From assembly GCA_022702125.1 (NCBI GenBank), contig JAKOND010000159.1, positions 1 through 43,918 on the forward strand: 43,918 bases of DNA, given 5' to 3'. Origin of the DNA: Burkholderiaceae bacterium. Its GTDB lineage: Bacteria; Pseudomonadota; Gammaproteobacteria; Burkholderiales; Burkholderiaceae_C. Numbering within the stretch: position 1 is the stretch's first letter; each line of letters begins with the position of its first letter. The notes under the pieces are model-generated. The model searched no databases. It saw nothing but the letters and a program-made list of their open reading frames with translations, and was not told the DNA's origin. Shown piece after piece: positions 9,165 through 19,764 of this stretch. The translations under genes were made by a program, and so were the position numbers.

Positions 9165-9793
9165 GCGCCCCGGTGCAGGTGCTCCTGGTGGACGACCATC
9201 CGCTGGTGCGCGACGGCGTGCGGATGCGGCTGGAGGCCACGCCCGGCATCCGGGTCGCGGGCGACGTCGGCGGCATGGCGGAGGCGCTGCTGTTCGCCGA
9301 ACGGCTCCGTCCCGACATCGTGGTGACCGACATCCGCATGCCCGACGCCAGCGGACTGCAGCTCGCGGCGGAATTCGGCAGCCGGTTTCCGGAGATCCGG
9401 ATCCTGGTGCTGTCGATGCACCGCGATCCCGAGTACATCCGGCGCGCGGTATCGCTCGGCGTGCGGGGCTACGTCCTGAAGGACGAGCCCGCGCAGCAGT
9501 TGGTGGATGCGCTGTGCAAGGTGCACCGGGGCGAGACCTGTTTCAGCCCGCCGGTGATGCAGGTGCTCCAGGCATCGCCCGGTCCGGACCGGGCGCAACG
9601 CGAGCTGACGCCGCGCGAGGCCGACGTGCTCGCGCTGCTGGCCCAGGGCTGCTCCAACCGGGAGATCGCCCGGCGGCTGGGGGCGTCGGTGCGCACCGTG
9701 GAGACGCACCGCCTGCACCTGCGCCGCAAGCTGCACATCGAAGGGCAGGCGGCGCTCGTCAAGTACGCGGTGGACCATGCGGGGGTGGCGTAG
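9161..9793 (+). CDS. NarL/FixJ-family response regulator
   Basis: 210 residues from a GTG start that overlaps the kinase stop by four bases. The receiver domain has the acidic pocket DD (residues 11-12), phospho-acceptor Asp57 in VVTDIRMPD, and Lys107 in GYVLKDEP. After a short linker comes a LuxR-type HTH: LTPREADVLALLAQGCSNREIARRL and VETHRLHLRRKLH (positions about 9603-9740). It should be phosphorylated by the kinase encoded just upstream and then bind DNA as a dimer. Possible targets are the adjacent Rieske oxygenase gene (same strand, 146 bp downstream) or the divergent ridA operon; nothing in the sequence proves either. Confidence 0.93.
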   Translation: MSAPVQVLLVDDHPLVRDGVRMRLEATPGIRVAGDVGGMAEALLFAERLRPDIVVTDIRMPDASGLQLAAEFGSRFPEIRILVLSMHRDPEYIRRAVSLGVRGYVLKDEPAQQLVDALCKVHRGETCFSPPVMQVLQASPGPDRAQRELTPREADVLALLAQGCSNREIARRLGASVRTVETHRLHLRRKLHIEGQAALVKYAVDHAGVA

Positions 9794-9939
9794 GCGACCT
9801 GCGGCCGACCGCCGGCAAGGCCGGGCCGGGCGATGCATTCCGGGCGCGGGGCGGTGGCAAACTCCTCGGGCGCACCGGACGACGGCCCGCCGCGCCGCCG
9901 CGCACGCTCCGCCGATTTCCCCCACGACAACGACGCACC

Positions 9940-10917
9940 ATGATCGAACAACAGCACTGGCACCCCGTGGCCCTTTCCGACGACGTGGGCGACGCGCCCC
10001 TGGCCGCGCGGCTGCTGGAGGAGGACATCGTCCTCTGGCGCGACCGCGAGGGCGCGCCGCACGCCTTCCCGGACCGCTGCCCGCACCGGGGCGCGCGCCT
10101 GTCGCTCGGCCGCGTCGCGGAGGGCCGCCTGGAGTGCCCGTACCACGGCTGGCAGTTCGAGGGCGGCGGCCGCTGCACGGCGGTCCCGGCGCTGCCGGGC
10201 TTCGTCCCGCCCGCCGGCCATCGCGTGGCGATCCATGCGGTGCGCGAGGCCTACGGGCTCGTCTGGGTGCGGCTGGCGCCCGGCGACGCCGACCTGCCCG
10301 CCTTCGCCGCCGAGGCCGACGCGCCGCTGCGCAAGCTCAACTGCGGCCCCTACGACGTGGCGGCCAGCGCGCCGCGCATCGTCGAGAACTTCCTCGACCT
10401 GTCGCACTTCGGCTTCGTGCACGAGGGCTGGCTCGGCAGCCGCGACGCCACCGCCATCGACGACTACCGGGTCGAGCGCACCGCCACCGGCCTGGTCGCC
10501 ATCGACTGCAAGGCCTGGCAGCCGCAGTCCAACCCGCGCGCCACCGCGCCGGCACAGGTCGCCTACGGCTACGAGGTCAACGCGCCGTACACCGCCATCC
10601 TGACCAAGGTGCCCGACGCCGCGGCCGGCGCGCCCGCGGGCTACCGGGAATCCATCGCGCTCTTCGTCTGCCCGGTGTCGCCCGAGGCGAGCCGCGTCTG
10701 GTTCCGGCTGGCGGTGGCGGATTTCGACTCGACGGACGAGAAGCTGCGCGCCTTCCAGGACACGATCTTCCGGCAGGACCAGCCGGTGCTGGAGTCGCAG
10801 CGCCCCAAGCGCCTGCCGCTGGACCTGCGGGCCGAACTGCACACCGCCGCCGACCGCGCCTCGTCGGCCTACCGGCGCTACCTGAAGGAACGGGGCATCG
10901 GCTTCGGCACCTGCTGA
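9940..10917 (+). CDS. Rieske 2Fe-2S aromatic ring-hydroxylating oxygenase, terminal oxygenase component
   Basis: 325 residues from the ATG at 9940. The N-terminal Rieske domain has Cys47-Pro-His49-Arg-Gly and Cys66-Pro-Tyr-His69-Gly-Trp, which bind the 2Fe-2S cluster. The catalytic domain has IVENFLDLSHFGFVH, the N-x2-D-x2-H-x4-H pattern that bridges to and binds the mononuclear iron. The size and motifs resemble the VanA/PobA-like oxygenases that demethylate or hydroxylate aromatic acids or alkaloids. No reductase or ferredoxin gene is adjacent, so electrons must come from a partner encoded elsewhere. It stands alone downstream of the two-component genes and converges with sulP. The substrate cannot be assigned. 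Confidence 0.88.
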   Translation: MIEQQHWHPVALSDDVGDAPLAARLLEEDIVLWRDREGAPHAFPDRCPHRGARLSLGRVAEGRLECPYHGWQFEGGGRCTAVPALPGFVPPAGHRVAIHAVREAYGLVWVRLAPGDADLPAFAAEADAPLRKLNCGPYDVAASAPRIVENFLDLSHFGFVHEGWLGSRDATAIDDYRVERTATGLVAIDCKAWQPQSNPRATAPAQVAYGYEVNAPYTAILTKVPDAAAGAPAGYRESIALFVCPVSPEASRVWFRLAVADFDSTDEKLRAFQDTIFRQDQPVLESQRPKRLPLDLRAELHTAADRASSAYRRYLKERGIGFGTC

Positions 10918-10969
10918 TCTCTTCCGGGCGTGAAACCTCCGCCAGCCAAGGCGGAATGCCGGCAGGCTG

Positions 10970-12457
10970 CTATCCTTTTCGAGGGTCCGCCAGCGAACCG
11001 CCCAGGCCCAGCCGGTCCACCAGCACCGCGCTGGCGCGGTTCAGGCCGACCACGTCCACCGTGCAGCCGTGCTGCCGCAGCCGCAGCACCACCTTGTCGA
11101 GCGCGGCGACCGCGGTCACGTCCCAGAAATGCGCCTGCGACACGTCGATGCGCACCGCGCGGCATTCGGCGTCGAGCACGTCGAAGGCATCCACGAACGC
11201 GTCGGCCGAGGCGAAGAACACCTGGCCCGTGACCGTCCAGACGCGTGCGCCGGTGGCCGGGTCGTCCACCGCTCGCACGTCCAGCATGCGCGACACCTTG
11301 GAGGCGAAGAACACGCCGCTGAGCACCACGCCCACCGCCACGCCCGCCGCCAGGTTGTGGGTGGCGAGGGTGACCGCCACCGTCGCCAGCATCACCAGGC
11401 TGGAGGTGCGCGGATGCCGCACCAGCGTGCCGAGCGATTTCCAGTCGAAGGTGGCGATGGAGACCATGACCATGATCGCCACCAGCGCGATCACCGGCAC
11501 GCGCGACACCCAGGGCTTGAGCGCCACCATCAGGATCAGCAGGAACGCGCCGGCGAACAGCGTGGACAGCCGGCCTCGGCCGCCGTACTTCAGGTTGCTG
11601 ACCGTCTGGCCGATCATCCCGCAGCCGGCGATGCCGCCGAACAGGCTGGCGGCGATGTTGGCCGCGCCCAGGCCGGAGCACTCGCGGTTCTTGGAGCTGG
11701 GCGTGCCGGTCATCTCGTCGACCACGCTGGCGGTCATCATCGATTCGAGCAGGCCGACCATCGCGATGGCCAGCGCCGGCAGGGCCACGATGCGCAGCGT
11801 CTCCCATGTCGCGGGGACCGCCGGCAGGCCGAAGGCGGGCAGGGCGTCGGGCAGGCGGCCCAGGTCGGCCACCGTGGGCAGCGGCAGGCCGAAGGCGGCG
11901 GCGACGGCGCTCAGCGCCAGGATGCAGACCAGCGGCGAGGGCACGACCGTGAAGGCGCGCAGCCCCAGGCGCGGCAGCCCGTAGATGATCGCCAGGCCCA
12001 GCGCCAGCATCGCCCAGGTGGCGACGCCCGCGCCCCGCAGGTGCGGCAGCTGCGCCGAGAAGATCAGCACCGCCAGCGCGTTCAGGAAGCCGGTGCGCAC
12101 CGAACTCGACACGAAGCGCATCAGCACGCCCATGCGCAGCAGCCCGAAGGCGATCTGCGCCAGCCCGGCCAGCACGCCGGCGGCCAGCAGGTAGGGCAGG
12201 CCGTGCGACTGCACCAGCGGCGCCGCCACCAGCGCCACCGAGCCGGCGGCCGCCGAGATCATCGCCGGCCGGCCGCCGGTGAAGGCGATCACCAGGCTGA
12301 TGACGAAGGAGGCGAACAGGCCGACCGCCGGGTCCACCCCGGCGACGAAGGAGAAGGCGATGACCTCGGGAATGAGCGCGAAGGTGGCGACGGCGCCGGC
12401 CATCAGTTCGCGCGGGACGTTGGGGAACCATTCGGCGCGCAGGCGGGACAGGGACAT
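10970..12457 (-). CDS. SulP-family inorganic anion transporter with STAS domain
   Basis: 495 residues from the ATG at 12457; the longer open frame upstream is Pro/Arg-rich and unlike the family. The N-terminal signature is ELMAGAVATFALIPEVIAFSFVAGVDPAVGL, and TM segments continue through GGRPAMISAAAGSVALV, GLLESMMTASVVDEMTGTPSSKNRECSGLGAANI and SLFGGIAGCGMIGQTVSN. The C-terminal STAS domain starts near VWTVTGQVFFASADAFVDAF and includes VRIDVSQAHFWDVTAVAALDKV. SulP proteins move sulfate, bicarbonate or C4-dicarboxylates; substrate choice is not readable here. It faces the deaminase gene across a 173-bp divergent region and converges with the oxygenase gene, where a small TCCGCC/GGCGGA hairpin lies at 10938-10955. 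Confidence 0.9.
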   Translation of the reverse strand: MSLSRLRAEWFPNVPRELMAGAVATFALIPEVIAFSFVAGVDPAVGLFASFVISLVIAFTGGRPAMISAAAGSVALVAAPLVQSHGLPYLLAAGVLAGLAQIAFGLLRMGVLMRFVSSSVRTGFLNALAVLIFSAQLPHLRGAGVATWAMLALGLAIIYGLPRLGLRAFTVVPSPLVCILALSAVAAAFGLPLPTVADLGRLPDALPAFGLPAVPATWETLRIVALPALAIAMVGLLESMMTASVVDEMTGTPSSKNRECSGLGAANIAASLFGGIAGCGMIGQTVSNLKYGGRGRLSTLFAGAFLLILMVALKPWVSRVPVIALVAIMVMVSIATFDWKSLGTLVRHPRTSSLVMLATVAVTLATHNLAAGVAVGVVLSGVFFASKVSRMLDVRAVDDPATGARVWTVTGQVFFASADAFVDAFDVLDAECRAVRIDVSQAHFWDVTAVAALDKVVLRLRQHGCTVDVVGLNRASAVLVDRLGLGGSLADPRKG

Positions 12458-12630
12458 GGGATCGGGGGGATCGGGCCGCGGACGGTGCCGGGCGGTTGCG
12501 AAGAGGAGGCAGCAGGGCGGCGCGTCCGGGGACGGGCGGCCGACCCGGCGATGGTAGGCGCATCGCGCCCGCGGCGCCGTATCCGCGCGCACCGGGCGGG
12601 GGGAGGCACGGGCTGTGCTAGCGTCGAGAC

Positions 12631-13722
12631 ATGCCCTCCGACCTCCCGCGCGCCGCCATGAACACTCCCGCCGACGACTTCCTCTCCGCCATCGACGCCA
12701 TCCCGGCCGAGCGCCTGCCCGCGCTGCTGCGCGCCATGCCCAAGGCCGAGCTGCACATCCACATCGAGGGCTCGCTGGAGCCCGAGCTGATCTTCGCCCT
12801 GGCGGCGCGCAACGGCGTCGCGCTGCCCTACGCCGGCGTCGACGACCTGCGCCGCGCCTACGCCTTCACCGACCTGCAGAGCTTCCTCGACATCTACTAC
12901 GCCGGCGCCAGCGTGCTGCTGCACGCGCAGGATTTCCACGACATGGCGATGGCCTACTTCGCCCGCGCCGCGGCCGACGAGGTGGTGCGCGCCGAACTCT
13001 TCTTCGATCCGCAGACCCACACCGCGCGCGGCGTGCCGATGCGGGCGGTCGTCGAGGGCCTGGAGGGCGCCTGCCGCGAGGCGAAGGCGCGGCACGGCAT
13101 CGACGCGGTGCTGATCCTGTGCTTCCTGCGCCACCTGTCGGAAGAGGACGCCTTCGCCACGCTGGAGCAGGCGATGCCCTTCCTGGACCGCATCGTCGGC
13201 GTCGGCCTGGATTCGAGCGAGCTGGGCCATCCGCCCGAGAAGTTCGCCCGCGTCTTCGCCCGCTGCCGCGAACTCGGCCTGCGCCTCGTCGCCCACGCCG
13301 GCGAGGAAGGCCCGCCCGCGTACGTGCGCAGCGCGCTCGACGTGCTGCGGGTGGAGCGCATCGACCACGGCGTGCAGTCCGTCCACGATCCGGAACTGAT
13401 GGAGCGGCTGGCGCGCGAGCGCATCCCGCTCACCGTCTGCCCGCTGTCCAACCAGAAGCTGCGCGTCTTCCCCGACCTGGCCGACCACAATCTGGGCCGC
13501 CTGCTGGACGCGGGCATCGTCGCCACCGTCAATTCCGACGACCCGGCGTATTTCGGCGGCTACATGAACGACAACTTCCTGCAGGTCTTCGCCGCCACCG
13601 GCCTCACCGCCCGCCACGCCTACCGGCTCGGCCGCAACGCCTTCGAGGGCAGCTTCGCCGACGACGCGGCCAAGGCGGCCTACCTCGCGCGGCTCGACGC
13701 GGTGTTCCGGTCCTTCGCCTGA
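12631..13722 (+). CDS. Adenosine deaminase-family protein, probably adenine deaminase
   Basis: 363 residues from the ATG at 12631, which follows a short GAG element; an internal ATG at 12658 is an alternative. Zinc-binding and catalytic motifs are all present: H42-I-H44 in KAELHIHIEGSLEPEL, HAGEEGPP with the catalytic Glu, ERIDHGV and the Asp pair in VNSDDPAYFGGY. The stretches YAFTDLQSFLDIYYAGASVL, FFDPQTHTARGVP and VGLDSSELGHPP are much closer to the bacterial adenine deaminases of the ADA superfamily (Pseudomonas PA0148 type) than to classical adenosine deaminases. The probable reaction is adenine to hypoxanthine plus ammonia. With the nucleoside-type importer upstream this would fit purine salvage or use as a nitrogen source. 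Confidence 0.88.
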   Translation: MPSDLPRAAMNTPADDFLSAIDAIPAERLPALLRAMPKAELHIHIEGSLEPELIFALAARNGVALPYAGVDDLRRAYAFTDLQSFLDIYYAGASVLLHAQDFHDMAMAYFARAAADEVVRAELFFDPQTHTARGVPMRAVVEGLEGACREAKARHGIDAVLILCFLRHLSEEDAFATLEQAMPFLDRIVGVGLDSSELGHPPEKFARVFARCRELGLRLVAHAGEEGPPAYVRSALDVLRVERIDHGVQSVHDPELMERLARERIPLTVCPLSNQKLRVFPDLADHNLGRLLDAGIVATVNSDDPAYFGGYMNDNFLQVFAATGLTARHAYRLGRNAFEGSFADDAAKAAYLARLDAVFRSFA

Positions 13723-13753
13723 CCCGTTGCACCGGCGCCGAGGCGCCACCCGG

Positions 13754-14680
13754 TCAGCAGCCCGGCTGCCCGTCGGCGAAACCGTCCACCAGCGCATCCA
13801 CCAGCGCCCGCACCGCGGGCACCAGCCCGCGGCGCGAGGCGAACACCAGGTGCACGATGCCGTCGGGCAGGCTGAAATCGGGCAGCACCCGTTCCAGCGC
13901 GCCGGATTCCAGTGCGGCCTGGACCATGTAGAGCGGCAGGTAGACGATGCCCACGCCGTCGAGCGCCGCCTGGCGCAGGGTGGCGAAGTCGTCCACCGTC
14001 AGCCGCGGCGCATGGGGACGGGTGAGGGTGCTGCCGTCCGGCGCGGCGAAGGTCCAGGCGTGCGGCGCTGGGCCCTGGCCCTTGCCGGCCGCCCCGCCGA
14101 AGCCCATGGTCGGCAACCGGTCCAGGTCCTCCAGCCGCGCGGGCCGGCCGTCGCGCGCCAGCAGGGCCGGGCTGCCCACCATGACCACCCGGCTCTGCGC
14201 CAGCGGCCGCACCACCAGGTCCGAGTCCTCCAGCGGCGGGTTGCGCACCCGCAGCGCGATGTCGAAGCCCTCGTCGATCACGTCGATGCGCCGGTTGGTC
14301 GCCTCCACCTGCAGCCGCACCTGCGGATGGGCCGCCAGGTAGCGCGACACGATCGCCCCCACGCCGTTCTGCAGCAAGCCCTGCGGACAGGCCAGGCGCA
14401 CCAGGCCCTGGGGCGCGCTGCGGGTGCGGTCGATCACGTCCTGCGCCGCCCGGGCTTCGGCCACGAGCGCGGCGCAATGCGGATAGAAGCGCTGGCCCAC
14501 GTCGGTGACCGCCACCCGCCGGGTGCTGCGCTGCAGCAGCCGCACGCCCAGGCGCGTTTCCAGCGCCGCGATGCGCCGGCTCACGCGCGAGGTCTGCAGC
14601 CCGAGCGCCCGGGCCGCGGCGCTGAAGCCGCCGTGGTCCACCACCTGCGCGAACAGGGCCAGATCGTCGAGGTCTTGCAT
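13754..14680 (-). CDS. LysR-family transcriptional regulator, divergent from azoR
   Basis: 308 residues. The N-terminal winged helix-turn-helix is typical (DLALFAQVVDHGGFSAAARALGLQTSRVSRRIAALETRLGVRLLQRST, positions about 14540-14670). The effector domain follows, with VRLACPQGLLQ, GFDIALRVRNPPLEDSDLVVRPL and a C-terminal HLVFASRRGLVPAVRALVDAL. It is divergently transcribed from an azoreductase gene 164 bp away, the classical LysR layout in which the regulator controls its neighbour, here probably in response to quinones or electrophiles. Three ATTGT-containing elements lie in the shared promoter region. The regulator-target link is inferred from layout only. Confidence 0.92.
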   Translation of the reverse strand: MQDLDDLALFAQVVDHGGFSAAARALGLQTSRVSRRIAALETRLGVRLLQRSTRRVAVTDVGQRFYPHCAALVAEARAAQDVIDRTRSAPQGLVRLACPQGLLQNGVGAIVSRYLAAHPQVRLQVEATNRRIDVIDEGFDIALRVRNPPLEDSDLVVRPLAQSRVVMVGSPALLARDGRPARLEDLDRLPTMGFGGAAGKGQGPAPHAWTFAAPDGSTLTRPHAPRLTVDDFATLRQAALDGVGIVYLPLYMVQAALESGALERVLPDFSLPDGIVHLVFASRRGLVPAVRALVDALVDGFADGQPGC

Positions 14681-14726
14681 GGGGAAGAAAGGCTGGTTGG
14701 CCGGAACCGCCGGCTTTCGTCGGGAC

Positions 14727-14789
14727 GATTGTTGCCGGAATCAGGTAGATCCATCCCGGAGCTGGCTATTGTCGGCGGATTGTTGCCGC
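14727..14789. promoter_or_regulatory. Repeated ATTGT elements in the lysR-azoR divergent promoter
   Basis: The 11-mer GATTGTTGCCG occurs at 14727-14737 and again at 14778-14788. A related ATTGTCGGCG begins at 14768. The spacing (40 and 11 bases between ATTGT starts) and the position between divergent lysR and azoR suggest regulator half-sites in direct orientation. Confidence 0.4.
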
Positions 14790-14844
14790 ATACCATGGAG
14801 TCCTGGGCAGCCACCGGCCGCCATTCCTTTTCGGAGCAACCGCC

Positions 14845-15477
14845 ATGAACATCCTGCATCTCGATTCCAGCCCCCTGGGCACCGCCTCCGTCTCGCGCCA
14901 GATCACCGCCGCCGCCGCCCGCGTGCTGGCCGGCCGGGCGGGCGGGAACGCCGTCGTGACCTACCGCGACCTGGCGGCCGAGCCGCTGGCGCACCTCGGC
15001 GGCGAACTGCTGCGGGCCCTGCGGCCGGCGCCCGGCGCCCCGGCGCCCGAGAGCGCCGCCGTCCGCGCCGAACTGGCGCTGACCGAGGAAGTGCTCGCCG
15101 AGTTCCTGGCCGCCGACGCGGTGGTGGTCGGCGCGCCGATGTACAACTTCAGCGTGCCGACGCAGCTCAAGGCCTGGATCGACCGCATCGCGCAGGCGGG
15201 CCGCACCTTCCGCTACACCGCCGCCGGTCCGGAGGGCCTGGCCGGCGGCAAGCGGGTGGTGGTGGTGTCCTCGCGCGGCGGAAAGCTCGCGGGCACGCCG
15301 GCCGAGGCCGCGATGGACCACCAGGAGGCCTACCTGCGCGCCGTCTTCGGCTTCCTGGGCATCGCCGACGTCGCCGTGATCCGCGCCGAAGGCCTCGGCC
15401 TGGGCGGCGAGGCGCGCGAGCAGGCCATCGCCGACGCGCTGGCGCAGTCGGGCGAACTGGCCGCCTCGGACGCCTGA
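14845..15477 (+). CDS. azoR: FMN-dependent NADH-azoreductase/quinone reductase
   Basis: 210 residues in the flavodoxin-like fold of AzoR. Hallmarks are the N-terminal FMN phosphate loop MNILHLDSSPLGTASVSRQI, the isoalloxazine-contacting GAPMYNFSVPTQLKAWIDRIAQAG (positions about 15130-15200) and VVVVSSRGG. It reduces quinones and azo compounds by two-electron transfer from NADH and acts in the cytosol as a detoxifying enzyme. The ATG follows GGAGC 8 bases upstream. The divergent LysR gene is its likely regulator. A strong GC hairpin (10-bp stem, 15489-15498 with 15513-15522) begins 12 bases after the stop but has no T-tract. Confidence 0.93.
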   Translation: MNILHLDSSPLGTASVSRQITAAAARVLAGRAGGNAVVTYRDLAAEPLAHLGGELLRALRPAPGAPAPESAAVRAELALTEEVLAEFLAADAVVVGAPMYNFSVPTQLKAWIDRIAQAGRTFRYTAAGPEGLAGGKRVVVVSSRGGKLAGTPAEAAMDHQEAYLRAVFGFLGIADVAVIRAEGLGLGGEAREQAIADALAQSGELAASDA

Positions 15478-15488
15478 GCATGCGGGCC

Positions 15489-15522
15489 GCCGCGCCGCTC
15501 CACCGTTTTGGTGCGGCGCGGC
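15489..15522. promoter_or_regulatory. GC-rich inverted repeat between azoR and the ammonium transporter gene
   Basis: Perfect 10-base arms GCCGCGCCGC and GCGGCGCGGC flank a 14-base centre that can add CCA/TGG pairs. There is no T run, so it is a poor intrinsic terminator. The centre (GCTCCA, six bases, TGGTGC) resembles an NtrC site but the spacing is one base longer than consensus. It could be a terminator hairpin or an activator site for the sigma-54 promoter 15 bp downstream. Confidence 0.4.
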
Positions 15523-15536
15523 AGGAGCGCACGGAT

Positions 15537-15553
15537 TTGGCTTGTTATTTGCT
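15537..15553 (+). promoter_or_regulatory. Candidate sigma-54 (RpoN) promoter of the ammonium transporter gene
   Basis: TTGGCTTGTTATTTGCT has the -24 GG (15539-15540) and -12 GC (15551-15552) exactly 10 bases apart with the TTGC core. Start of transcription would be near 15564, giving a leader of about 60 bases that contains a palindrome (CAATGC-GT-GCATTG, 15576-15589). Ammonium transporter genes are classically RpoN/NtrC-controlled, which supports the call. Confidence 0.6.
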
Positions 15554-15625
15554 TCCGCGTGGTGCGCGACGCACGCAATGCGTGCATTGCACCAACACAA
15601 GGCACAACAAGACATTTTCCGATCC

Positions 15626-16828
15626 ATGGACGCACTCAAACAGGGCGCTGACGCGCTATTCATCCTCCTCGGCGGCATCCTGGTGCTGGCCATGCACGCG
15701 GGCTTCGCCTTCCTCGAACTCGGCACCGTCCGCAAGAAGAACCAGGTCAACGCCCTGGTCAAGATCCTGGCCGACCTGTCGGTCTCGACCGTGGTCTATT
15801 TCCTGGTGGGCTACGGCGTCGCCTACGGCACGCATTTCCTGGCGGGCGCCGAGCAGCTCGCGGCTTTCCACGGCTACGGGCTGGTCAAATTCTTCTTCCT
15901 GCTGACCTTCGCCGCGGCCATCCCGGCCATCATCTCGGGCGGCATCGCCGAGCGGGCGCGCTTCGGCCCGCAGCTGCTGGCGACCGCCGTGATCGTCGGC
16001 CTGGTGTACCCGGCCTTCGAGGGCGTGGCCTGGAACCAGCGCTTCGGGGTGCAGGCGGCGCTGCTGCGCTGGACGGGCGCCGAGTTCCACGACTTCGCCG
16101 GTTCGGTGGTGGTGCACGCGGTGGGCGGCTGGCTGGCCCTGCCGGCGGTGCTGCTGCTGGGCGCGCGGCGCAACCGCTACCGCAAGGACGGCGCGATCTC
16201 GGCGCATCCGCCGTCGAGCATCCCGTTCCTCGCGCTCGGCGCCTGGATCCTGATCGTGGGCTGGTTCGGCTTCAACGTGATGAGCGCGCAGACGCTCGAC
16301 AAGATCTCCGGCCTGGTGGCGGTCAACTCCCTGATGGCGATGGCCGGCGGCACGCTGGCCGCGCTGGTGCTGGGCCGCAACGACCCGGGCTTCGTGCACA
16401 ACGGCCCGCTGGCCGGCCTGGTGGCGGTGTGCGCGGGTTCCGACCTGATGCATCCGGTGGGCGCGCTGGCGGTGGGGGCGATCGCGGCGGCGATCTTCGT
16501 GCGGATGTTCACCCTGACGCAGAACCGCTGGAAGATCGACGACGTGCTCGGCGTCTGGCCGCTGCACGGCCTGTGCGGCGCCTGGGGCGGCATCGCGGCG
16601 GGCATCTTCGGCAGCCGGGCGCTGGGCGGCATGGGCGGCGTCAGCCTGGGCGCGCAGGCGCTCGGCACGCTGCTGGGCGTGGCCTGGGCGCTGGCCGGCG
16701 GCTTCGCGGTCTACGGGCTGCTGCGCTGGACCGTCGGCCTGCGGCTGAGCCAGGAAGAGGAGTTCGACGGCGCCGACCTGTCGGTGCACCGCATCGGCGC
16801 CACGCCGGAACGCGAATCGGACTGGTAA
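15626..16828 (+). CDS. amtB: Ammonium transporter (Amt/AmtB family)
   Basis: 400 residues from the ATG at 15626; the open frame upstream is the promoter region. It begins GADALFILLGGILVLAMHAGFAFLELGTVRKKN and shows the family's 11 membrane segments. The pore twin histidines are His164 in DFAGSVVVHAVGGW and His314 in WPLHGLCGAWGG. Other hallmarks are AIISGGIAERARF, GWFGFNVMSA and LAGLVAVCAGSDLMHPVGALAVG. It moves ammonium across the inner membrane under nitrogen limitation. There is no adjacent glnK, although amtB usually follows it, and the N-terminus lacks the cleaved signal peptide of E. coli AmtB. The cytosolic tail (RLSQEEEFDGADLSVHRIG) is of normal type. Control by the sigma-54 promoter is likely. 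Confidence 0.94.
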   Translation: MDALKQGADALFILLGGILVLAMHAGFAFLELGTVRKKNQVNALVKILADLSVSTVVYFLVGYGVAYGTHFLAGAEQLAAFHGYGLVKFFFLLTFAAAIPAIISGGIAERARFGPQLLATAVIVGLVYPAFEGVAWNQRFGVQAALLRWTGAEFHDFAGSVVVHAVGGWLALPAVLLLGARRNRYRKDGAISAHPPSSIPFLALGAWILIVGWFGFNVMSAQTLDKISGLVAVNSLMAMAGGTLAALVLGRNDPGFVHNGPLAGLVAVCAGSDLMHPVGALAVGAIAAAIFVRMFTLTQNRWKIDDVLGVWPLHGLCGAWGGIAAGIFGSRALGGMGGVSLGAQALGTLLGVAWALAGGFAVYGLLRWTVGLRLSQEEEFDGADLSVHRIGATPERESDW

Positions 16829-16857
16829 GGCCCCCGCCAGGCAGGCAGGGTGCTCCC

Positions 16858-16899
16858 AAAAAAATAGCGCCCTGCGCAGGTGGAACCTGGGCAGGGCGC
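16858..16899 (-). terminator. Intrinsic terminator of rpoD
   Basis: On the minus strand the arms GCGCCCTGC and GCAGGGCGC (plus 16891-16899 and 16867-16875) form a 9-bp stem with an additional inner AGGT/ACCT pairing. Two bases later comes a run of seven T (A7 on the plus strand, 16858-16864). It lies 27 bases past the rpoD stop. Confidence 0.9.
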
Positions 16900-16925
16900 C
16901 GATCGGGGCACCGGAGGCTGGAGGC

Positions 16926-19388
<2,463 letters not shown>

Positions 19389-19764
19389 GCGGACACCTCG
19401 GATTCAAAACTGACACAAAGAGATACACGTATATGCGTACGCCATGCACTCGCGGCGCGGGTGTGCAAAGGCGGGGGTGGGGAGCCCCGTTGCCAGCATG
19501 TGGGGAGGATTCCCCCGGCGGCAAGGTGGATGGGCGATCATTTGGAGTGCAGCCCTTGCGGAAGGAAGGTCGGCCGGTCGTGCGCGCGTTGGCATCGGTT
19601 GGCGGGTGTCCGGAGGTACTGCTGTCGCTCTTGCCGTCAGCAAACCTTCAATTATAGCGAAAGGGCTTTTTTTCAAGCCCGCGTTTCCGGAGGCGAAGGG
19701 CCGGGAAAGGCGGCGGCCCGACAGTGCGGCCGGGGCCCGGACGCCCGGGCCCGGCCGGGCGCGC
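19389..19764. other. dnaG-rpoD intergenic region
   Basis: 376 bp holding no supported gene. On the minus strand it contains a stem GGGCTT/AAGCCC just after dnaG (19663-19680), then a perfect -10 TATAAT (plus 19651-19656), then an rpoD leader of about 260 bases. Near the rpoD start, the plus strand at 19421-19441 is rich in short alternating ACGTATATGCGTAC-type sequence of unknown meaning. Confidence 0.6.
19651..19680 (-). promoter_or_regulatory. rpoD: Candidate rpoD promoter overlapping a dnaG-distal hairpin
   Basis: TATAAT on the minus strand (plus 19651-19656) is a perfect -10. A TTGAAA lies only 14 bases upstream, and the hexamer at 17-bp spacing is GGCTTG, so the -35 is poor. The -35 zone coincides with a small stem-loop (GGGCTT, six-base loop, AAGCCC), which may also end dnaG transcripts weakly. 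A separate rpoD promoter inside the dnaG-rpoD unit is biologically expected. Confidence 0.45.
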
